22,768 nucleotides of DNA from an uncultured Collinsella sp. (lineage in GTDB: Bacteria; Actinomycetota; Coriobacteriia; Coriobacteriales; Coriobacteriaceae). The DNA is taken from assembly GCA_905213265.1 (NCBI GenBank), contig CAJMHR010000036.1, positions 1-22,768 of the forward strand, read 5' to 3'. How positions within the stretch are numbered: position 1 is the stretch's first letter; every line of letters begins with the position of its first letter. This document shows, piece by piece, positions 7,882 to 14,713 of this stretch. A model generated the notes under the pieces. It was given only the letters and a program-made list of their open reading frames with translations. It was not told where the DNA came from and searched no databases. Both the position numbers and the translations under genes were made by a program.

Positions 7882-10122
7882 GTGGCAAAGAAGAAGACGA
7901 AGAACCAGCCGAAGAAAAAGCAGGTTAACGCCGAGAACGTCATCGGCCTGCACTCCGAGGTCACCGACCAGCCGATCACGCAGACGCTCGAGGTCAACTA
8001 CATGCCCTACGCCATGAGCGTCAACGTCTCGCGTGCGTTCCCCGAGATCGACGGCTTTAAGCCCTCGCACCGCAAGCTGCTCTACACCATGTACAAGATG
8101 GGTCTGCTCAAGGGCGAGCGCCAGAAGAGCGCCAACATCGTGGGCCAGACCATGAAGCTCAACCCACACGGCGACGCCGCGATCTACGAGACGATGGTGC
8201 GTCTGGCGACGGGCAACGAAGCGCTGCTTGCCCCCTTCGTGGAGTCGAAGGGCAACTTTGGCAAGTACTATTCGGGCGACCTGAGTTACGCCGCCTCGCG
8301 TTACACCGAGGCCAAGCTCTCCCCCATCAGCGCCGAGATCTTCAAGGACATCGACAAGGACCCGGTCGACTTCGTCGACAGTTACGACGGAGCCATGAAG
8401 GAGCCGCGTCTGCTGCCCACCACGTTCCCCAATATCCTCGTCTCGGCCAACAAGGGCATCGGCGTCGCCATGGCGTCCGACATCTGCGGTTTCAACCTCA
8501 ACGAGGTCTGCACCGCCACCATGCATTACCTGCAGGATCCCGACTGCGACCTGCTCAAGTACATGCCCATGCCCGACTTTTCGACCGGCGGCGAGATCAT
8601 CTACCGCCGCGAGGAGATGGAGAAGATCATCGAGACCGGTCTTGGCAGCTTCCAGATCCGCTCCCGCTGGCGCTGGATTCCCGAAGAGCGCATCATCGAG
8701 GTCTATGAGATCCCCTACACCACCAAGACCGATGTCATCATCGAGCGCATCGTCAAGCTCTCCAAAGAGGGCAAGGTCAAGGAGATCGCTGACATCCGCG
8801 ACGAGACCGACCTCTCGGGCCTGCGCATCGCCATCGACCTTAAGCGCGGTGTCGACCCCGACAAGCTCATGGCCAAGCTCTATCGCTCGACCACGCTGCA
8901 GGATTCGTTCTCGTGCAACTTCAACGTGCTCGTCGACGGCTATCCCCGTGTTATGGGCGTGCGCCAGATCCTGCACGAGTGGGTCAAGTGGCGTATTGAG
9001 TCCACGCGTCGCCGCATTAACTTTGACCTGGGAAAAAAGTCCGAGCGCCTGCACCTGCTGCACGGCCTCGAGGCGATTCTGCTCGACATCGACAAGGCCA
9101 TCACCATCATTCGCGGCACCAAGCTCGAAGCCGAGGTCGTGCCTAACCTTATGAAGGGTTTCGACATCGACGAGACCCAGGCCGAGTTTGTCGCCGAACT
9201 TAAGCTCCGCAACATCAACGAGGAGTACATCCTCAACCGCACCAAGGACATTGCCAAGCTTGAGGGCGAGATTGCCGAGCTTGAGGAGATCCTCTCCAGC
9301 GAGGAGAACATCAAGAAGGTCATCAGCGACGAGCTGGCCGCGGTCAACAAGAAGTACGTGATGCCGCGCCGCACGGGCAGGATTGAGCCCCATGAGGTCA
9401 TCGAGGTAAGCCTGGAGCCCGAGGTCGAGGAGTATCCGGTTACCATCATGCTCTCGCGCGAGGGCTACCTTAAGAAGATGACGGACCGCGTGCTCAAGAA
9501 GGCCACCACGCTCAAGTACAAGGACGGCGATAAGCCCTTTATCGAGTTCCCGTCCTCCAATACGCACGAGCTGCTCGTGTTTACCAACAAGAGCCAGGTG
9601 TACAAGTGCAAGGTTGCGGCGTTTGAGGACACCAAGTCGGCCCAGCTGGGCTCGTACCTGCCCACCGATCTTGAGACGGAACCCGACGAGAGCGTCATCT
9701 GGGTCATCGACCCCGAGGACTACAAGGCCGACGTGCTGTTCGTCTTTGAGAACGGCCGCGTGGTGCGTGTCGCACTTGCCGGATACGTTACCAAGACCAA
9801 CCGCAAGCGCCTTAAGAACGCCATCTACGGCGGCAGCAAGCTACTGTATGCCCAGGTGCTCAAGGAAGATCGCGACATCGCGCTGGTCTCGAGCGACTAT
9901 CGTTTGATGAACTTCAACACGTCGCTGCTCAAGACCAAGACGACCACCAACACGCAGGGCGTCCAGGCCTTTACCGCCAAGAAGGGCCGCTCGGTCACCA
10001 CCGTCGGCACGACCGCGGAGATCCTTGGCGCCGGCGTCTCGGCCGAGAAGTTCACCGCACAGAGCCTCCCCTCTGCCGGCGCCCTCATGAAAGAAAACGA
10101 CATGCCGAGTTTGTTTGACTAG
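7882..10122 (+). CDS. Type II topoisomerase subunit A (GyrA/ParC-like)
   Basis: The DNA cleavage subunit, 746 residues, partner of the upstream B subunit. It starts at GTG, preceded by AGAGGAAA at a good distance. The N-terminus is very lysine-rich (MAKKKTKNQPKKK). The winged-helix/tower core contains the catalytic tyrosine Y141 in ASRYTE, and the KLNPHGDAAIYE segment (92-103) is the quinolone-resistance region. At the positions of E. coli GyrA Ser83 and Asp87 it has Ala99 and Glu103. A coiled-coil stretch (about 455-500) is followed by a beta-pinwheel of about 230 residues with repeats such as TIMLSREGYLKKM, LLVFTNKSQVYK, LFVFENGRVVRV and IALVSSDYRLMNF. No GyrA-box (QRRGGKG) is visible, which favours a topoisomerase IV-like rather than a supercoiling enzyme. 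It shares a transcript with the B subunit and ends before a strong terminator. Confidence 0.93.
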   Translation: MAKKKTKNQPKKKQVNAENVIGLHSEVTDQPITQTLEVNYMPYAMSVNVSRAFPEIDGFKPSHRKLLYTMYKMGLLKGERQKSANIVGQTMKLNPHGDAAIYETMVRLATGNEALLAPFVESKGNFGKYYSGDLSYAASRYTEAKLSPISAEIFKDIDKDPVDFVDSYDGAMKEPRLLPTTFPNILVSANKGIGVAMASDICGFNLNEVCTATMHYLQDPDCDLLKYMPMPDFSTGGEIIYRREEMEKIIETGLGSFQIRSRWRWIPEERIIEVYEIPYTTKTDVIIERIVKLSKEGKVKEIADIRDETDLSGLRIAIDLKRGVDPDKLMAKLYRSTTLQDSFSCNFNVLVDGYPRVMGVRQILHEWVKWRIESTRRRINFDLGKKSERLHLLHGLEAILLDIDKAITIIRGTKLEAEVVPNLMKGFDIDETQAEFVAELKLRNINEEYILNRTKDIAKLEGEIAELEEILSSEENIKKVISDELAAVNKKYVMPRRTGRIEPHEVIEVSLEPEVEEYPVTIMLSREGYLKKMTDRVLKKATTLKYKDGDKPFIEFPSSNTHELLVFTNKSQVYKCKVAAFEDTKSAQLGSYLPTDLETEPDESVIWVIDPEDYKADVLFVFENGRVVRVALAGYVTKTNRKRLKNAIYGGSKLLYAQVLKEDRDIALVSSDYRLMNFNTSLLKTKTTTNTQGVQAFTAKKGRSVTTVGTTAEILGAGVSAEKFTAQSLPSAGALMKENDMPSLFD

Positions 10123-10159
10123 GTACCACAGCAACGAGATCGTTAGATACTTCGCAAAG

Positions 10160-10208
10160 CGACGAGGCCCGGAACGCAACGGCATTGCGCCCGGGACTCG
10201 TCGTTTTT
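10160..10208 (+). terminator. Rho-independent terminator of the topoisomerase operon
   Basis: CGACGAG (10160-10167 area) followed by GCCCGG pairs with CCGGGA and CTCGTCG, giving a long GC-rich stem. TTTTTCTTCT follows on the plus strand. It lies 38 nt after the stop of the A subunit. Confidence 0.85.
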
Positions 10209-10219
10209 CTTCTCAACTA

Positions 10220-10268
10220 TTTTTTAACGCAGATAAATTGATTTCTGCTTATTTTTCTGCGTAAAAAA
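10220..10268. promoter_or_regulatory. AT-rich inverted-repeat region before the ATPase gene
   Basis: ACGCAGA (10227-10233) faces TCTGCGT (10256-10262), flanked by T6 (10220-10225) and A6 (10263-10268). A further TCTGC at 10244-10248 gives three related half-sites. This looks like an operator or promoter region of the ATPase gene, but no convincing -35/-10 pair stands out. Confidence 0.35.
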
Positions 10269-10307
10269 TGTCAGCGTCACTGCTTCGATGCCCTTTGGTC
10301 AGTCGTT

Positions 10308-10341
10308 AGCAAAACTTGCAAAAAACAGCAAAACTTGCAAA
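10308..10341. repeat. Tandem 15-nt repeat with GCAA-N3-TTGC palindromes
   Basis: AGCAAAACTTGCAAA occurs at 10308-10322 and again at 10327-10341, a 19-nt period. Each copy contains the small palindrome GCAA-AAC-TTGC. They lie directly before the point where the ATPase homology begins. They may be paired operator sites or traces of the deletion that removed the start of the gene. Confidence 0.6.
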
Positions 10342-10345
10342 GGGG

Positions 10346-11239
10346 CCACCATGGATCGCAGCAAATGTCTCCGCCATGCCAGGCATGCTCGAAGATATTA
10401 TCGAGCGAACCAAAGAAGCCGCAGATAGTTACCTCTCACAGCCTCATGCGCGCATAAACGGTGTTCAAATTGGTCCAGTGGGCATCGATTGGACATATGC
10501 TCAAGAGGCCCAGGGCAACTGGCGCACACGTATGAATGGCATCTTTAAGCAACTCGAAAAACATGACATCGGACTTCTCATCACCATCGATGAAGTCACA
10601 GTAGATCTCGAAGAAATGCTTCAATTTGCCTCTGTTTACCAGCACTTTGTACGCGAAGGTAAAAAAGTTGCCCTACTCATGGCAGGACTGCCCTACAAAG
10701 TATCGGCGTTGCTGTGTAACGATTCCGTCTCGTTCCTCAGACGTTCCCAATATCATCAGCTGGGACGAATCACTGACGTTGAAATTGCAAACGCCTTTCG
10801 CAAAACCGTTGAGGCCGGAGGACGTTCAATCACACCAGAAGCGCTCGAGGATGCTGTGAAGGCCGTCGACGGATTCCCCTTCATGATGCAGCTCGTCGGA
10901 TATCGCACTTGGGATGTTTCGGAGAGCTCGCCCAAAATCAGCGCATCTGATGTCCAGCAGGGTTCTCTGCTTGCCCGCATGGAACCGCGCGATCGCATTC
11001 TCGAAACGACCTATCGGGAGCTTTCCGATAAAGACATTGAGTTTTTGCTCGCGATGCTGCCCGATTCTGGCCCCAGCAGGGTCTCGGAGATAGCCAAACG
11101 CATGGGCGTCGCCAGCAACTACGCAAGCCAATACAAACGCCGCCTCCTGGAGGACGGCGTCATTGGAGAGCGCGGGCGTGGTCTCGTTGGCTTTGACATT
11201 CCCGCGTTCAGGGAATTCTTGAACGAGAAGGCGTTTTAG
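10346..11239 (+). pseudogene. AAA-type ATPase with winged helix, N-terminus and P-loop lost
   Basis: Recognisable homology to the archaeal/actinobacterial-type AAA ATPases starts at PWIAANVSAMPGM. The usual first 60-100 residues, including the Walker A loop (GARGTGKT type), are absent. What remains includes a Walker B-like LLITIDEV, a sensor-like LLMAGLP, and a C-terminal winged helix (SEIAKRMGVASNYASQYKRRLLEDGVIGERGRG) that reaches a normal end. The frame is open from a TTG at 10316, but no Shine-Dalgarno sequence precedes that or the first ATG (10376). Without a P-loop it should not hydrolyse ATP. I read it as a 5'-deleted pseudogene; a shortened DNA-binding protein is the alternative. Base use is more AT-rich than in the topoisomerase genes. 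Confidence 0.7.
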
Positions 11240-11266
11240 CACGCCGGAATTGTCCGCGGAAGCATC

Positions 11267-11337
11267 AACGCATGGCAATCAGCATTCCTCTTGATAAGGA
11301 TTGCAAGCATTTCCACCAACACCGATTGCCATGCGTT
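11267..11337. repeat. 14-bp perfect inverted repeat between convergent genes
   Basis: AACGCATGGCAATC (11267-11280) is repeated as its exact reverse complement GATTGCCATGCGTT (11324-11337) across 43 nt. It lies between the end of the ATPase pseudogene and the end of the leftward flavodoxin gene. On the plus strand CTTCTTGTCCTT follows. It could be a long bidirectional terminator, or terminal repeats of a 71-bp insertion. Confidence 0.65.
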
Positions 11338-11347
11338 CTTCTTGTCC

Positions 11348-11878
11348 TTAGGCGAGCTTGCGAGCGAGCTCTCGCACCTCTTCCAACTTGGGCGACGATG
11401 CCATGCTGTCGCGCTCGGTCATACCGCTGATGGTGACAATGCCTTGGTCCTCCCACTTGCAGTACGCGCAGGCTGACTTGTACATAGCGATCGCCGCATC
11501 ATAGACGCCCTCGCTGTGGCTATCGAGCAAAAGAGCCGTCTTGGTGAACGGGAAGCCCGTAGCACCGAAGGCGTACAGGCGGTCGATGGCGGCCTTCTCC
11601 TGCGCAGTGATATCAAACCAGTAGATAGGCGAAGCGAAGACAACCATGTCGGCGCCTTTCAGCGACTCGATCACGTCGGCCATGTCGTCCTTCTGCACGC
11701 AAGTGCCCTCATGGGTAAAGCAGTACTGGCATCCCAGACAACCAGCGATCTTTTTGCCGGCAACGCGGACGACCTCGACCGTATGGCCGCCCTCACGCGC
11801 GGTCTCGGCAAACGCCTCGACCATGGTGTCGGTATTGGCGCCCTTACGCGGGCTACCACTCAATACAACGATATTCAT
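11348..11878 (-). CDS. Flavodoxin-family NAD(P)H oxidoreductase with four-cysteine motif
   Basis: A protein of 176 residues with a flavodoxin-like fold of the NADPH-dependent FMN reductase family. The N-terminal MNIVVLSGSPRKGANTDTM is the FMN phosphate-binding strand-loop, and VVFASPIYWFDI is the second flavin-binding region. Residues C47, C50, C53 and C60 (GCLGCQYC then GTC) fit the CX2CX2CX6C spacing of iron-sulfur flavoproteins, so a [4Fe-4S] cluster is possible, though many family members with similar cysteines are not proven to carry one. GGAGGGAG stands before the ATG. It follows a decarboxylase-cupin fusion and a hydrolase in the same direction after 148 bp, so it may be co-transcribed or have its own promoter. 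The likely role is reduction of quinones, azo or nitro compounds. Confidence 0.85.
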   Translation of the reverse strand: MNIVVLSGSPRKGANTDTMVEAFAETAREGGHTVEVVRVAGKKIAGCLGCQYCFTHEGTCVQKDDMADVIESLKGADMVVFASPIYWFDITAQEKAAIDRLYAFGATGFPFTKTALLLDSHSEGVYDAAIAMYKSACAYCKWEDQGIVTISGMTERDSMASSPKLEEVRELARKLA

Positions 11879-11895
11879 AGAAATCTCCCTCCTTT

Positions 11896-11928
11896 ATGCC
11901 GCAGGCGCGCGGCATATTTTTTTGTTTT
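11896..11928 (+). terminator. Rightward terminator-like hairpin in the flavodoxin leader
   Basis: ATGCCGC (11896-11902) pairs with GCGGCAT (11909-11915) around a six-base loop, followed on the plus strand by ATTTTTTTGTTTT. This is a textbook intrinsic terminator for rightward transcripts, yet no rightward gene ends here. On the minus strand the hairpin lies directly before the GGAGG of the flavodoxin gene, so it would also sit in its leader. Confidence 0.6.
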
Positions 11929-11953
11929 AACCAAAACAGATGGAGTTATTCAA
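11925..11953 (-). promoter_or_regulatory. Possible promoter of the flavodoxin gene
   Basis: On the minus strand TTGAAT (11953-11948) and TTAAAA (11930-11925) are spaced by 17 nt. The matches are partial (four and three of six). It would give the flavodoxin gene a short leader of about 40 nt. Confidence 0.25.
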
Positions 11954-12026
11954 TCGCCTCGTTTCAGCTACTCCCACTCTTTAGAAGAATCGTTGCTGGA
12001 GACTTGCCATTAAATCAAGGCACGCC

Positions 12027-12998
12027 TTATTTCAGGTATTCCTCAAAGAATGCCTTCAGCTTTCCAAACGGAATGATGTCCATCTGATCGTAAAGGTCGG
12101 TGTGGCTGGCACCAGGGATAATGAGCAATTCCTTGTTGTCCCCCGTCAGCTTGCCGTACGTGGTTTCGCTGAAATAGCGGGAGTGCGCCTTCTCGCCATG
12201 CACCAGCAACACAGCTGAGCGGATTTCGCCGCTATATTGCAAAATCGGCATATTCAAAAACGACAGCGAGGACGTCACATTCCAGCCACCGTTGGAGTTC
12301 AGGCTGCGGGGATGATAGCCTCGCGGAGTTTTGTAGTAGGCGTAATAGTCCGCTACAAACTGCGGCGCATCCTCCGGTAGCGGATCGACCACGCCGCCCG
12401 CCAGCGCATAGCTGCCGTTTTTATAGTCCTCGGTGCGCTGCTCATTCAGCGCTTTCCGCTTTTCAAAGCGCGCCTGCTCGGAATCCTCGGCGTCAAAATA
12501 GCCGTTGGCGGTCACACGGGTCATGTCGTACATGGTCATAGCCGCGGTAGCTTTGATACGGGTGTCGATGGCCGCCGCATTGACCGCCATGCCGCCCCAA
12601 CCGCAGATACCGATGATGCCGATACGCTCCGGGTCAACGCTTTCCTGCACAGAGAGGAAATCCACCGCTGCGCAGAAGTCCTCGGTGTTGATGTCCGGCG
12701 ATGCTACATAGCGGGGCGTGCCGCCGCTCTCGCCGGTATAGGACGGGTCAAAGGCAATTGCAAAAAAGCCCAGCTCCGCCATTTTCTGCGCGTACAGACC
12801 GGAGGACTGCTCCTTCACAGCGCCAAACGGGCCGCTAACAGCGATGGCGGGCAGCTTGCCATCCGCGTTCTTAGGCACGTACACGTCAGCAGCCAGCGTG
12901 ATGCCGTATCGGTTGTTGAAGGTCGCCTTGCTGTGCTCAACCTTGTCGTTTTTGGGGAACACCTTGTCCCATTCCTGCGTCAGTTTCAACTGCTCCAT
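12027..12998 (-). CDS. Alpha/beta hydrolase of the YcjY/dienelactone-hydrolase-like type
   Basis: A protein of 323 residues with an alpha/beta hydrolase fold: an early beta-strand region with YGITLAADVYVP, an oxyanion-type VSGPFGA (54-60), GFFAIAFDPSYTGES (77-91), a nucleophile elbow at GIIGICGWGG (127-136), VLLVHGEKAHSRY and the catalytic-histidine region GASHTDLYD near the end. The elbow lacks the usual serine: W134 is where Ser is expected and C132 is nearby, so either activity differs or Cys acts. AAGGAGG precedes the ATG and is embedded in the end of the upstream gene, whose stop lies 2 nt away, so translation is probably coupled. The substrate is unknown; the context suggests detoxification of an ester or electrophile. 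Confidence 0.85.
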   Translation of the reverse strand: MEQLKLTQEWDKVFPKNDKVEHSKATFNNRYGITLAADVYVPKNADGKLPAIAVSGPFGAVKEQSSGLYAQKMAELGFFAIAFDPSYTGESGGTPRYVASPDINTEDFCAAVDFLSVQESVDPERIGIIGICGWGGMAVNAAAIDTRIKATAAMTMYDMTRVTANGYFDAEDSEQARFEKRKALNEQRTEDYKNGSYALAGGVVDPLPEDAPQFVADYYAYYKTPRGYHPRSLNSNGGWNVTSSLSFLNMPILQYSGEIRSAVLLVHGEKAHSRYFSETTYGKLTGDNKELLIIPGASHTDLYDQMDIIPFGKLKAFFEEYLK

Positions 12999-13000
12999 GC

Positions 13001-13765
13001 CTAAGCCTCCTTGTCAGTCGCTTTAAGGTACTGCTCGTCATCCACGGGCTCCAACCACTCGTTGGAGGCCTCCTCGCCCGGAACCTCCATCACGAGATGG
13101 GAGAACCAGCTGTCGGGCGCCGCACCGTGCCAGTGCTTTACGCCCGCGGGAATATTTACTACATCGCCAGGGCACAGCTCCTGTGCCGGTTTGCCCCATT
13201 CCTGATAAAGCCCTCGACCAGCCACGCAGACGAGGATCTGTCCGCCACCGCTTTTGGCGTGATGTGTGTGCCAGTTGTTGCGGCAGCCGGGCTCAAACGT
13301 AACGTTGTAAATGCCGACCTGCTCGGTGGAAAGGGGCGCGAGGTAGCTTTGCCCGATAAAGTACTTCGCAAATGCGTCGTTGGGGGCACCGATGGGAAAG
13401 GCCATCTCGTTTTGATGCTTAGCTCTTGCATCAGCGGCATTGTCATCCGTCCAGACCTCCTTCGCCATGCGAAAGGCCGCCCACGCCTTGGGCCATCCCG
13501 CATAAAACGCCGCATGCGTAAGGATTTCCGCTATCTCAGCCCTGGTCACGCCATTGTTCTTTGCGGACATCAGATGATATTGAAACGAAGAGTCCGTCAG
13601 GCCCTGCGCCATTAGGGCAACCACCGTCACTATGCTGCGATCTCGAAGGGAAAGCCCGTCTTCTCGACTCCATACCTCGCCGAACAGCACATCGTCATTG
13701 AGCTGTGCGAATTTGGGAGCAAAGTCCCCCAGGGCATCTCTGCCCGCTGTCTGTTTGATTGCCAT
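13001..13765 (-). CDS. Carboxymuconolactone decarboxylase-cupin fusion protein
   Basis: A protein of 254 residues. Residues about 20-110 are a carboxymuconolactone decarboxylase/AhpD-like domain (FQYHLMSAKNNGVTRAEIAE, then THAAFYAGWPKAWAAF). It has no CxxC pair, so AhpD-type peroxidase chemistry is unlikely; H64 is kept. Residues about 135-240 are a cupin with metal-ligand candidates H166 and H168 in WHTHH, and H211/H213 in PAGVKHWHG, followed by DVVNIP. CAGGAGGAAA precedes the ATG. It is the first gene of the leftward operon and is divergent from a MerR regulator. Fusions of this kind are known in bacteria and often sit beside AdhR-type regulators and oxidoreductases. The reaction is not established; a role in electrophile or aromatic compound metabolism is inferred. 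Confidence 0.88.
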   Translation of the reverse strand: MAIKQTAGRDALGDFAPKFAQLNDDVLFGEVWSREDGLSLRDRSIVTVVALMAQGLTDSSFQYHLMSAKNNGVTRAEIAEILTHAAFYAGWPKAWAAFRMAKEVWTDDNAADARAKHQNEMAFPIGAPNDAFAKYFIGQSYLAPLSTEQVGIYNVTFEPGCRNNWHTHHAKSGGGQILVCVAGRGLYQEWGKPAQELCPGDVVNIPAGVKHWHGAAPDSWFSHLVMEVPGEEASNEWLEPVDDEQYLKATDKEA

Positions 13766-13827
13766 GATCGATTTCCTCCTGTCGATGGTTTTGAGTGCAA
13801 AACTGCTTCCGTCCAGCTAAGCCGCGC

Positions 13828-13965
13828 CTAGACTCCTGTGCCCATTCGTCGCGCCTGCTCAAGAGCGGGATGCCCGCCGATTTCGCCCACGCCGTTCAAG
13901 CCGCCGGCGAATACCGTTCCGGCAAGCGTGCGCCTTTGGCGAAAATCCCTTGCGCTCCCGATTTG
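13828..13965 (-). pseudogene. Possible 3' remnant of an unrecognised enzyme gene
   Basis: Leftward, the frame ending at the TAG 13830-13828 reads GTVFAGGLNGVGEIGGHP then ALEQARRMGTGV. This Gly-rich, well-formed C-terminal sequence looks like the tail of a real protein, perhaps a FAD- or NAD-dependent oxidoreductase, but I cannot name the family. No start or Shine-Dalgarno sequence is visible, and it is only about 40 codons, so it would be a gene fragment in the merR intergenic region. Confidence 0.3.
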
Positions 13966-13967
13966 TA

Positions 13968-14010
13968 TTGACGAAAATAAAGGTAATACCTAAACCTAAC
14001 TTTAGGTCAA
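13968..14010. promoter_or_regulatory. Divergent promoter with MerR/AdhR-type operator
   Basis: ACCTAAA (13988-13994) and TTTAGGT (14001-14007) form a perfect inverted repeat with a six-base spacer. On the minus strand TTGACC (14010-14005) followed by the repeat and TATTAC (13988-13983, spacer 16) or TACCTT (13985-13980, spacer 19) gives the leftward promoter. The 19-nt spacing is the type MerR proteins activate by twisting DNA. On the plus strand TTGACG (13968-13973) and TAAACC (13991-13996), 17 nt apart, could serve merR. The shared operator implies that the MerR protein controls both the leftward operon and itself. Confidence 0.65.
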
Positions 14011-14041
14011 GGAGTAAATTCGAGATTTGTCCGGAGGGACC

Positions 14042-14482
14042 ATGTACACAATCGGACAGGTGGCGGAGATGTTCGATCTGCCCGTTTCCACGCTGCGTTA
14101 TTACGACAAGCAGGGATTGTTCCCGGAATTGGAGCGAACGTCCGGCATTCGCCGATTCGGCGATACGGAACTCGAGGCGCTTCGGGTCATCGAATGCCTG
14201 AAGAAGGCTGGGATGGAGATCAAGGACATCCGGCTGTTCATGGAATGGTGCGCGGAGGGCCCATCGACATATCCCAAGCGCAAGGCCATGTTCGAGGAGC
14301 GGAAGGCCCACATGGAATCGGAGATCGCGAACATGAACCGTGCGCTGGATATGTTGAAGTTCAAATGCTGGTACTACGAGCAGGCGATCCAAGATGGCAA
14401 CGAGGATAGAGTGAAGGCGCTGATTCCCGACAATTTGCCGGAAGAAATCAAAGATACCTATGATAACGCCCACACTCAATAA
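14042..14482 (+). CDS. MerR-family regulator, AdhR/NmlR-like
   Basis: A regulator of 146 residues. I chose the ATG at 14042, which has GGAGG four bases upstream. The N-terminal winged helix-turn-helix is typical of MerR (YTIGQVAEMFDLPVSTLRYYDKQGLFP), followed by the family segment RRFGDTELEALRVIECLKKAGM and a C-terminal helix pair with ESEIANMNRALDMLKFKCWYYEQA. Cys52 occupies the position of the aldehyde-sensing Cys52 of Bacillus subtilis AdhR; a second Cys is at 70 and another at 109. AdhR-type proteins activate aldehyde-detoxification and carboxymuconolactone decarboxylase genes, which fits the divergent operon. Sensing of formaldehyde, methylglyoxal or a related electrophile is inferred from family knowledge. 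Confidence 0.9.
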   Translation: MYTIGQVAEMFDLPVSTLRYYDKQGLFPELERTSGIRRFGDTELEALRVIECLKKAGMEIKDIRLFMEWCAEGPSTYPKRKAMFEERKAHMESEIANMNRALDMLKFKCWYYEQAIQDGNEDRVKALIPDNLPEEIKDTYDNAHTQ

Positions 14483-14534
14483 TGCCGCCCGATGCTCAAG
14501 GGGCTTTGGCAAGGAGTCGTTTTAGGCAGACATG

Positions 14535-14570
14535 CAAAAAGAAAGCCTCCGAACCAGAAGGTTCGGAGGC
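14535..14570. terminator. Terminator between merR and lysR, leftward T-run
   Basis: GCCTCCGAACC (14545-14555) pairs with GGTTCGGAGGC (14560-14570), an 11-bp perfect stem with loop AGAA. On the minus strand it is followed by TTTCTTTTTG, making it a clear terminator for the leftward lysR transcript. It lies 62 nt after the merR stop and may also stop that transcript. Confidence 0.85.
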
Positions 14571-14713
14571 CGTTATTCCCGTTATTTCGCTGATGGCTTT
14601 GCTCTATGGCGACGCCGAAACAGCATCAGGCGGTACTCGACGGTATCAAAACGCGAGTTCAGAAGCCAGTTCCCGTTATTCCCATAGGCATAAGCGCATC
14701 TGTTCGCGATTGC

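Noticed and set aside
6709..9567. A 952-residue open frame on the minus strand
   Set aside because: It lies antisense to the two topoisomerase genes, is rich in Leu/Val/Asp/Gly low-complexity sequence, and has no family motifs. It results from codon bias of the real genes.
13859..14512. A 217-residue leftward open frame over merR
   Set aside because: It is antisense to the well-supported merR gene and lacks a start signal or motifs.
14571..14682. Repeated GTTATTCCC near 14571 and 14673
   Set aside because: The match is only about ten bases in non-coding DNA and is within chance expectation.
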